A stretch of DNA of 6,786 bases from Gammaproteobacteria bacterium (GTDB taxonomy: Bacteria > Pseudomonadota > Gammaproteobacteria > GCA-001735895): contig JANTFY010000129.1 of assembly GCA_024763185.1 (NCBI GenBank), positions 1-6,786 on the forward strand. Direction: 5' to 3'. Both the position numbers and the translations under genes were made by a program. How positions within the stretch are numbered: position 1 is the stretch's first letter; each line of letters starts with the position of its first letter. Positions 1-5,156 of the stretch are shown piece by piece. Below the pieces are notes generated by a model. That model made no database searches and was not told the origin of the DNA. It was given only the letters and a program-made list of their open reading frames with translations.

Positions 1-323
1 GCATAACGTGACAGGTAAGCCTGGCTGTCGTGGTCAAGTAACGCAATGCATGGTTCGGATGACTGGGTAAGGTAATCCATGCGCACACAGATCACGGACA
101 GGGTATCGGGTACCAGTTGTTCAGGGTGAAGTCTTTTATCAACATTGCGCGCCATGTACGCCATTTCGCCATGGTAATGTTGTGCCAGCCAATGCTGGTA
201 GTGTTGATGCTGCGAGTCGAGATCCGTATTACTGATGGCGACAGCCTGAAATCCAAGTTCATGGCCGATGTCCCTGATCTGCTGTTTGATATCCGCAGTC
301 AACTCAGTGCGGCAGGGCTTCAA
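1..323 (-). CDS. queG: Epoxyqueuosine reductase QueG, N-terminal part (3' end outside window)
   Basis: QueG carries out the last step of queuosine synthesis, reducing epoxyqueuosine to queuosine in tRNA, using cobalamin and 4Fe-4S clusters in the cytoplasm (family knowledge). About 107 residues are visible and match the N-terminal DUF1730 region: GHELGFQAVAIS, then YHGEMAYMARN, then an ELVPDTLSVICVRM-like stretch (here EQLVPDTLSVICVRM), then YLSRYA at the window edge, where the family continues with GRDYHK. The catalytic and ferredoxin-like parts lie beyond the left edge. No in-frame ATG precedes the conserved start, and an in-frame TGA sits at 326-324, so translation must begin at TTG. TTG at 323-321 is chosen: it gives 19 residues before GHELGF, close to the E. 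coli length, and has GGGA about 6 bases upstream. The alternative TTG is at 302-300. The chosen start overlaps the rhodanese stop as TTGA, suggesting translational coupling. Confidence 0.9.
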   Translation of the reverse strand, partial: MKPCRTELTADIKQQIRDIGHELGFQAVAISNTDLDSQHQHYQHWLAQHYHGEMAYMARNVDKRLHPEQLVPDTLSVICVRMDYLTQSSEPCIALLDHDSQAYLSRY

Positions 324-949
324 TCAGTTTCCCGCGTAGGGGACGAATCAAAATTGAAATACATGGCTTCCTTGTTTAATTTATAACTCCAGGGCAGACC
401 GGCATTTTTCCAGCCATTAATGAGTCGTTGTCCCTTGTTGATCCCCGTTTTGGCCTTGATACCTTCGAACCCCTGGTATTGTGAATAGACTTTTTTAAAG
501 CCGGCTTCATGTAAGGCCTTTGCCGCTTTGGGTACACGGCTGCCGGACTGGCAGATGAGGATAATCGGCGTACTCTTGTCCTTATTCTTTACAGCGAGTA
601 ATTTCTCGAAGTCTTCGATGAAATGCGCATTATGGCTAGTTCGATAGGAGGCCACCTTGTCGGACCAGGAATAATCCGGATTTAAAAACCGCGAGGGAAT
701 ATTGGCGTCAATCAGGGGGGAGGCGCCGACGTATTTCAACTCGGCGCGAGAGCGGACATCAACCAGCAACACCTTGTCGCCCAGTTCTGTTTTCATGTTA
801 AAGGCTTCATGGGGTGTCAGGTAGAGCCCGTAAACTGTGTGAAGCTTATCTCGCACTTCGCTTTCATCGATGGCCAGGGATACAGCCGAATACAGTAACA
901 ATGACAAAATGAGTAACGTGATGGAGTTTTTTATCGGCGATATTTTCAT
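320..949 (-). CDS. Exported rhodanese-like domain protein
   Basis: This is a 209-residue single-domain rhodanese with an export signal: residues 7-26 are hydrophobic after a short basic start and end in a plausible cleavage site (SAVSLA before IDES), so the protein is probably periplasmic. The rhodanese fold is supported by LLVDVRSRAELKYVG at 61-75 and by the active loop ILICQSGSRV at 130-139, whose Cys133 is the expected persulfide-forming residue. The C-terminal NGWKNAGLPWSYKL is typical of rhodaneses of this group. The reading frame extends upstream to an ATG at 1063, but that would add 38 unlike residues and overlap the crcB start, so the ATG at 949, which begins the signal peptide, is preferred; it has no clear Shine-Dalgarno sequence. 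The sulfur donor and acceptor are unknown. It lies upstream of queG with a 4-base overlap, probably in one operon. Confidence 0.85.
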   Translation of the reverse strand: MKISPIKNSITLLILSLLLYSAVSLAIDESEVRDKLHTVYGLYLTPHEAFNMKTELGDKVLLVDVRSRAELKYVGASPLIDANIPSRFLNPDYSWSDKVASYRTSHNAHFIEDFEKLLAVKNKDKSTPIILICQSGSRVPKAAKALHEAGFKKVYSQYQGFEGIKAKTGINKGQRLINGWKNAGLPWSYKLNKEAMYFNFDSSPTRETD

Positions 950-1055
950 GGTTTGACCAATTAGGATGAAAGTTTTACAAGCATCAGTACAATAACGCTT
1001 TTTTAACCGAAAACAAGTGCCTGTCTCCCAGCGATACGGTATCCATGGACCATAA
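950..1055. other. Divergent intergenic region between the rhodanese gene and crcB
   Basis: This gap must carry the promoters for both the minus-strand rhodanese-queG unit and the plus-strand crcB-serS unit, unless crcB is served by something not visible. I looked for -35/-10 pairs on both strands. TACAAT at 988-993 on the plus strand and TTGTTT followed 16 bases later by TATTGT on the minus strand are the nearest, but neither is convincing. No fluoride riboswitch-like structure is apparent. Confidence 0.4.
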
Positions 1056-1436
1056 ATGAGCATTTACTTAGCCATTGCCCTGGGTGGCTCATTGGGGGCT
1101 GTTTGTCGATACTGGGTATCTACATCAACCTATAACTGGCTCGGTAACGCTTTTCCGTTTGGTACGCTGATGGTTAATATCAGCGGCTCGTTTCTGATGG
1201 GCTTTCTGGTCATTTTACTGAGTGAAAAAATCAACCTGCCGCAAGAGGTGAAGTTTGCGCTGTTGGTGGGCTTTCTCGGTTCCTATACCACCTTTTCCAC
1301 CTTTGCACTGGATGCTTTGTACGGGTTGCAAAACGGTGCAGTCATGAAGGTTGCCGCCTATATGTTAATCAGCGTTGTTGGCAGTGTACTGGGTGTCTGG
1401 ATGGGCTACCTGGGTGCGCGCTTGCTTTTAAAATAA
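1056..1436 (+). CDS. crcB: Fluoride efflux channel CrcB/Fluc
   Basis: CrcB (Fluc) is a small inner-membrane fluoride channel that works as an antiparallel dimer and keeps cytoplasmic fluoride low (family knowledge). The 126-residue length is normal. Four hydrophobic segments can be seen, at about 3-22, 33-56, 66-91 and 98-124. Family signatures are present: GGSLGAVCRYWVS near the N-terminus, PFGTLMVNISGSF with the conserved Asn41, and GFLGSYTTFSTF at 72-83 with the two pore phenylalanines F80 and F83 and the region that holds the structural sodium ion. The ATG at 1056 gives the standard N-terminus, although no good Shine-Dalgarno sequence precedes it. An out-of-frame ATG lies at 1045. It is followed after 18 bases by serS, an arrangement common in Gammaproteobacteria, so the two are probably co-transcribed. 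Confidence 0.95.
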   Translation: MSIYLAIALGGSLGAVCRYWVSTSTYNWLGNAFPFGTLMVNISGSFLMGFLVILLSEKINLPQEVKFALLVGFLGSYTTFSTFALDALYGLQNGAVMKVAAYMLISVVGSVLGVWMGYLGARLLLK

Positions 1437-1454
1437 ATTCTTGAGATCAAATAA

Positions 1455-2738
1455 ATGTTAGACCCAAAGTTACTACGCACTGAACTGGACCCGGTGGCTG
1501 AACGTTTGAGCCGTAAAGGTTATCAGCTGGATAAAAAACTGTATGAAAAACTGGAGGCGCAGAGAAAAAGCCTGCAGGTTGAAACCCAGTCTTTACAAAG
1601 TGAGCGTAACAGTAAATCAAAATCCATCGGTCAGGCCAAGGCGCAAGGACAGGACATCAAGCCCTTGCTGGTCGAGGTGGCTGACCTGGGCGACAAGTTA
1701 AAACAGGCTGAACAAGAACTGGATAGCCTGCAAAAGGAGATGGATGACCTGCTACTAGGCATTCCCAATATTCCCGATGAATCGGTACCGGAGGGCGATA
1801 GCGAAGAACAAAATGCGCAGGTTCTTGTATGGGGTGAACCCCGGGTTTTTGAATTCGAGGCCAAAGATCATGTCGAACTGGGAGAACAGCTCGGCGGACT
1901 GGATTTTGAAACGGCGGCAAAATTATCCGGTTCCCGCTTTGTCACCATGACCGGTGATATCGCGATGTTGCACCGGGCGCTCATTCAATTCATGTTAACC
2001 GAGCATACGGAACGCAATGGTTACATTGAAGCCTACGTGCCCTACCTGGTTTCTGATACCACCCTGCAAGGCACCGGACAGTTGCCCAAATTTGAAGAAG
2101 ACCTGTTCAAAATCGATTCGGAACACCACAAGCTATACCTGATTCCCACCGCGGAAGTACCGGTTACCAACTTTGTCAGCGACACAATCGTTGAACACGC
2201 TGACCTTCCATTGAAGTATGTTACCCATACCCCGTGCTTTCGTTCTGAAGCGGGTTCCTATGGACGCGATACGCGCGGCCTGATTCGTCAGCACCAGTTC
2301 GAAAAAGTGGAACTGGTGCAAATGGTGAAACCGCAGGAATCCTGGGAGGCGCTTGAGCAATTAACCAGTCATGCGGAAGGCATCCTGCAGGCGCTCGATT
2401 TGCCTTATCAAAAAGTCATTCTGTGTGGTGGTGATCTGGGATTTTCCGCGGCTAAAACCTACGACCTGGAAGTCTGGCTGCCAGGCCAGAACTGTTACCG
2501 CGAGATATCATCCTGCAGTAACATGCTGGACTTTCAGGCGCGCCGCATGAAAGCCCGCTGGCGTAACCCGGAAACGGATAAACCCGAATTGTTACATACC
2601 CTGAATGGCTCTGGCCTGGCCGTGGGCCGTACCCTGGTGGCAATAATGGAAAATTATCAGCAGGCCGATGGAAGTATTGTTATCCCCGAAGCCTTACGGC
2701 CGTTTATGCGTGGCAAGGCTTTGATTGAGGCCCATTAA
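1455..2738 (+). CDS. serS: Seryl-tRNA synthetase
   Basis: SerRS charges tRNA-Ser (and tRNA-Sec) with serine in the cytoplasm; it is a class II homodimer. The protein has 427 residues, close to the usual bacterial size. The N-terminal long coiled-coil arm that grips the tRNA variable arm spans about residues 27-102 and is rich in Glu, Gln and Lys. The catalytic domain follows: TAEVPVTNF at 232-240 carries the serine-binding T-x-E; motif 2 is at 262-286, with FRSEAG and R271/R274; and motif 3 is at 383-400, with LNGSGLAVGRTL and the ATP-binding arginine R392. The C-terminus, IPEALRPFM, is also typical. The ATG at 1455 begins the standard MLDPKLLR start, with a weak GAGA 8 bases upstream. No key residue is missing and the frame is intact. 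It is probably transcribed with crcB. Confidence 0.98.
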   Translation: MLDPKLLRTELDPVAERLSRKGYQLDKKLYEKLEAQRKSLQVETQSLQSERNSKSKSIGQAKAQGQDIKPLLVEVADLGDKLKQAEQELDSLQKEMDDLLLGIPNIPDESVPEGDSEEQNAQVLVWGEPRVFEFEAKDHVELGEQLGGLDFETAAKLSGSRFVTMTGDIAMLHRALIQFMLTEHTERNGYIEAYVPYLVSDTTLQGTGQLPKFEEDLFKIDSEHHKLYLIPTAEVPVTNFVSDTIVEHADLPLKYVTHTPCFRSEAGSYGRDTRGLIRQHQFEKVELVQMVKPQESWEALEQLTSHAEGILQALDLPYQKVILCGGDLGFSAAKTYDLEVWLPGQNCYREISSCSNMLDFQARRMKARWRNPETDKPELLHTLNGSGLAVGRTLVAIMENYQQADGSIVIPEALRPFMRGKALIEAH

Positions 2739-2750
2739 GGCCTGTTTCTT
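2728..2750 (+). terminator. Weak terminator-like hairpin at the end of serS
   Basis: AGGCC at 2728-2732 and GGCCT at 2739-2743 form a perfect 5-bp stem around a 6-base loop that contains the serS stop codon, followed by the partly T-rich GTTTCTT. The stem is short and the T-run is interrupted, so this may terminate only partially or not at all. Confidence 0.3.
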
Positions 2751-2754
2751 CAAC

Positions 2755-2760
2755 TATAAT
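2755..2760 (+). promoter_or_regulatory. Possible -10 box ahead of the DUF4124-ompH pair
   Basis: A perfect TATAAT lies 25 bases before the ATG at 2786, which would give a leader of about 20 bases containing the strong GAGGA Shine-Dalgarno (2774-2778, 7 bases from the ATG). No good -35 hexamer is found 16-18 bases upstream; the best nearby candidates are TTGAGG at 24 bases and TTAAGG at 14. It is therefore only a candidate. Confidence 0.35.
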
Positions 2761-2785
2761 GGTTTGAATAGCTGAGGACGCCCCC

Positions 2786-3259
2786 ATGAAATTTTTTGTA
2801 AAACTACTCATCGCCGCAGTGGTGCTCGCTGTTTTATTGCCCTTCACCATACTTAAAGGCAAGGATGGACGACCGCTGATGAGTCTGGATCAACTCAAGG
2901 CACCAGATTTGAGCATGCCGAATATGCCCGAAGCTAGCAGTGTCGGTAAACGTGAAGACATTGTTTATCAGTGGCGTGATGCCAAGGGTGAATTGCATTT
3001 TTCCTCGTCGCCTCCACCTGAGGGTATTGAATACACCTCGAAGGGTTATGACCCGAATACGAATCTGATACAATCCATCGAGGTGAAACACGAAGAGCCG
3101 GAAACAGCGGTGATTGCCGAACCGCAAATCAAAAACCCTTCTGACATCGGTAATCCGTATTCACCTGACAAAATCCAGAAGTTAATGGATGACGCACACA
3201 ATGTGCAGAAACTGTTAAACGATCGAATGAAACAACAAGAGGCCATGATAGGCCAGTAA
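2786..3259 (+). CDS. Membrane-anchored DUF4124 domain protein
   Basis: This is a 157-residue protein of unknown function. Residues 4-23 form a hydrophobic segment after MKFFVK with no clear cleavage site, so it is probably a signal anchor holding the rest in the periplasm. Residues 60-90 match the DUF4124 pattern: VYQWRDAKGELHFSSSPPP, that is, a Y-x-W-x-D-x-x-G-x-x-H-F-S core followed by prolines, as found in many small exported proteins of Proteobacteria. The C-terminal 40 residues (about 118-157) are polar and helix-prone. Translation starts at 2786 behind a strong GAGGA. The gene ends 13 bases before the OmpH-like gene, so the two are probably one operon with a shared envelope role; that role is an inference from position only. 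Confidence 0.85.
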   Translation: MKFFVKLLIAAVVLAVLLPFTILKGKDGRPLMSLDQLKAPDLSMPNMPEASSVGKREDIVYQWRDAKGELHFSSSPPPEGIEYTSKGYDPNTNLIQSIEVKHEEPETAVIAEPQIKNPSDIGNPYSPDKIQKLMDDAHNVQKLLNDRMKQQEAMIGQ

Positions 3260-3272
3260 CTAAAGGAAAAAC

Positions 3273-3770
3273 ATGAAACAAGCACTCACCGTTCTCGCCA
3301 TATCCATTTCCCTGTTTTCTACTTCAGCCCTGGCTGAATTGAAAGCGGCCTTTATCAACAGCGCCATTATCCTGCAAAAGGCGCCGCAGGCCGTTCAGGC
3401 GGTACAGACCATGCAGGATGAATTCAAGGATCGCGAACAGGCACTCAGAGATTTGGCCCAGGAAGCCCAGACTCAGGAAAACAACCTACAGAAGGATGGC
3501 GCCATTATGAGTGCTGAACAAAAGGAAAAGATTGAAAATGAAATCCTGGAAAAGAAGCGCAAGATTCGTTTTGATGCCCAGTCTCTAAAGGAAGACGTCG
3601 ACCTGAGACGCAAGCAGGAGATCCAGAAATTACGCGACTCTATTTCTTCTGTCATCAAGAAATACGCAGAAGACAACGGCTACGACCTGGTCTTCACCGA
3701 GGGTGTGGCATTCGCAGCAGACAAGGTCAATATTACGGATGAAATTCTGAAAGAGCTGGGTAAGAATTGA
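3273..3770 (+). CDS. OmpH/Skp-family periplasmic chaperone
   Basis: This 165-residue exported protein has the length and layout of the Skp/OmpH family, trimeric periplasmic chaperones that hold unfolded outer-membrane proteins. A signal peptide is seen at 1-21, ending STSALA before ELKAAFIN. The mature start, AAFINSAIILQKAPQ, is the usual beta strand and turn. Residues 41-130 are a long charged coiled coil rich in Glu, Lys and Gln, forming the tentacle helices. The end, YAEDNGYDLVFTEGVAFAADKVNITDEILKEL, is characteristic of the family. An AAGGA Shine-Dalgarno at 3263-3267 supports the ATG at 3273. In many Gammaproteobacteria skp lies between bamA and lpxD. Here its partner is a DUF4124 gene, so it may be a second, paralogous copy, and I give no symbol. 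A strong terminator follows. Confidence 0.88.
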   Translation: MKQALTVLAISISLFSTSALAELKAAFINSAIILQKAPQAVQAVQTMQDEFKDREQALRDLAQEAQTQENNLQKDGAIMSAEQKEKIENEILEKKRKIRFDAQSLKEDVDLRRKQEIQKLRDSISSVIKKYAEDNGYDLVFTEGVAFAADKVNITDEILKELGKN

Positions 3771-3798
3771 TTCCCCACTTTACTTTTTGTAAACCACT

Positions 3799-3826
3799 AA
3801 AACCGCTATTAGTTAGCGGTTTTTTT
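3799..3826 (+). terminator. Intrinsic terminator after the ompH-like gene
   Basis: A perfect 10-bp stem is formed by AAAACCGCTA (3799-3808) and TAGCGGTTTT (3814-3823) around the loop TTAGT, with an unbroken T-run from 3820 to 3826. It lies about 28 bases past the stop codon at 3770 and separates the upstream block from the PEP-CTERM gene. Confidence 0.92.
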
Positions 3827-3873
3827 ATGGGGTGGATAAAATACTGAATGTCGCGAAATAATGTTTTGTTGAA

Positions 3874-3921
3874 TGTAAAAGCTTACAAATCAGCTTCTTT
3901 TGTAATGAAAAGTTTACAAAA
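3874..3921. promoter_or_regulatory. Paired inverted repeats, candidate enhancer-binding site
   Basis: Two dyads share the half-site TGTAA/TTACA. The first is TGTAA-N4-TTACA at 3874-3887. The second is a perfect 8-base inverted repeat, TTTTGTAA-N8-TTACAAAA, at 3898-3921. Their centres are 29 bases apart and fall about 127 and 98 bases before the start site predicted from the sigma-54 promoter, the range normal for enhancer-binding proteins. The octamer TTTTGTAA also occurs at 3785-3792, before the terminator. Binding by an activator such as PrsR is an inference. The surrounding DNA is AT-rich, which raises the chance of accidental repeats. Confidence 0.5.
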
Positions 3922-3981
3922 TTAATTAGGTCAGGCGTACTTATAAGATTTATTTATTGATTTTCAGGGCTAATTAAAAAT

Positions 3982-3997
3982 TGGCTCGTAATTTGCT
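3982..3997 (+). promoter_or_regulatory. Sigma-54 (RpoN) promoter of the PEP-CTERM gene
   Basis: TGGCTCG-TAAT-TTGCT matches the sigma-54 consensus TGGCACG-N4-TTGCW with one mismatch (T for A) and has the invariant GG (3983-3984) and GC (3995-3996) exactly 10 bases apart. The predicted transcription start is near 4008, giving a leader of about 32 bases with AAGGA at 4031-4035 before the ATG at 4040. Exosortase/PEP-CTERM genomes commonly carry the PrsK/PrsR two-component system working with RpoN, so the assignment fits the gene it precedes. Confidence 0.75.
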
Positions 3998-4039
3998 CGT
4001 TAATTATTTTTATAATTATCAGCATTAAAAAAGGAACCT

Positions 4040-5155
4040 ATGAATAAAAAAATAATTAACCCATCTATAAGATACTCTCTGATATCTGTACCGTTGCTGA
4101 TATCTTCATTCTCAATTCAAGCCGCTATCATTTCTTTAGATCTGGAAACAACCAGCACTGTTGATATTGACGGTACGTTGTCAAGCGGTACACCAACTGT
4201 TACTACAAGCCCTGATGGTATTGAGTCCTCTGTTTTAGCTTATGATCTGCATACAGGTGCTGCCAACATGATTTCTGCAGGAAGAGCAGAAGCTTCAGGT
4301 GATATGGATGGAGTGTTTAAGGCAGAAGCATCTGGATACGGAATATATCGATCAGAAGCGAATTTTGCGCAGCATTACACCATTACAAATGATACTTCTG
4401 TATCAGAAATCTTAGAATTTAGTTTCGACATAAAGGCAGGTACTCTGAGTACCACCTGTGAATCACGGGATTTATTTGGTGATGATACATCAATTGGTTT
4501 TATATCGTGTGGAGGTTCTGACTATTCTTTAGCAGGTTATGATGCAAGAATCACTTTAACTGATGCCAGTGGTGTAAGTAATATATTATGGGAAAGTGGT
4601 GCAGAACTTAGATCAACCTATAGTTTTGAAACTTTAACCAAAACTGGGACTGATTTGAATGGTATTTTTGAACGTGACCAAGCAGTAACTGAAGGGGAAG
4701 CAGTATTTTTGACAGAATACGATCTTTATTCATGGGGTCCCCAGTCGTTTTTACTTGATTTGGGAGAAATTGGGGCAGGTGAAACTTTTTACCTGGACTA
4801 CGAAGTCATGAGTTATGTAGAAGGTAATGAAAATAACTGCACACCCAGAAATAGTGATGGAAGCATTTCTGCTATAAATATATATAATGAAGATGGATCA
4901 TATTCACACACTGAAGATAACCAGGACTGGTTATGTTCCAGTGATGGTTATGGGGAATTTCCAAATAATGCTCGAGCCTATTTTCAAGACCCTACTGGTT
5001 TTAATAGCCAAGGAGGATTTGCAGCGAATTTCACATCCAGTCCTGCTGCCCCGCCAACCTCTGTTCCAGAACCTGAAATGCTTGCTTTATTTAGTACGGG
5101 TTTAATCGGCCTGTTGGTCACTTCGCGACGCAAGAAATTAAATACTAAAATTTAA
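4040..5155 (+). CDS. Secreted PEP-CTERM sorting-domain protein
   Basis: This 371-residue protein has a Sec signal peptide (basic MNKK start, hydrophobic stretch about 12-28, cleavage likely after SIQA) and a complete PEP-CTERM tail: SVPEPEMLALF from 341 with the PEP motif at 343-345, a hydrophobic segment at about 347-361 and the basic stop RRKK at 363-366. Such tails are recognised and cleaved by an exosortase (EpsH/XrtA type) in the inner membrane, sending the protein to the cell surface or extracellular matrix (family knowledge). The body is rich in Ser, Thr, Gly, Asp and Glu, looks like beta-sheet, and has two close Cys pairs (about 139/157 and 267/299) that may form disulfides. I do not recognise a named domain in it. 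An AAGGA at 4031-4035 precedes the ATG by only 4 bases. The gene is clearly more AT-rich than its neighbours and stands alone behind a sigma-54 promoter. No exosortase is in the window. Confidence 0.88.
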   Translation: MNKKIINPSIRYSLISVPLLISSFSIQAAIISLDLETTSTVDIDGTLSSGTPTVTTSPDGIESSVLAYDLHTGAANMISAGRAEASGDMDGVFKAEASGYGIYRSEANFAQHYTITNDTSVSEILEFSFDIKAGTLSTTCESRDLFGDDTSIGFISCGGSDYSLAGYDARITLTDASGVSNILWESGAELRSTYSFETLTKTGTDLNGIFERDQAVTEGEAVFLTEYDLYSWGPQSFLLDLGEIGAGETFYLDYEVMSYVEGNENNCTPRNSDGSISAINIYNEDGSYSHTEDNQDWLCSSDGYGEFPNNARAYFQDPTGFNSQGGFAANFTSSPAAPPTSVPEPEMLALFSTGLIGLLVTSRRKKLNTKI

Positions 5156-5156
5156 A

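Noticed and set aside
117..386. An 89-codon plus-strand open frame at the left end
   Set aside because: The minus strand here encodes clearly recognisable QueG sequence and the end of the rhodanese; the plus frame is a shadow without family resemblance or ribosome binding site.
950..1055. A fluoride riboswitch before crcB
   Set aside because: Such switches often precede crcB, but I do not see the conserved pseudoknot sequence blocks in this short leader.
950..1063. A longer rhodanese start at 1063
   Set aside because: The added 38 residues are not signal-like, would overlap the crcB start by 8 bases and would bury the clear signal peptide that begins at 949.
4011..4016. TATAAT as a sigma-70 promoter for the PEP-CTERM gene
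   Set aside because: The nearest -35-like hexamers lie 12 and 24 bases away, and the surrounding DNA is so AT-rich that the hexamer is expected by chance; the sigma-54 site is a far better fit.
4887..5105. A 72-codon open frame within the PEP-CTERM gene
   Set aside because: It overlaps the well-supported frame throughout, including the PEP-CTERM tail, and its product resembles nothing known.
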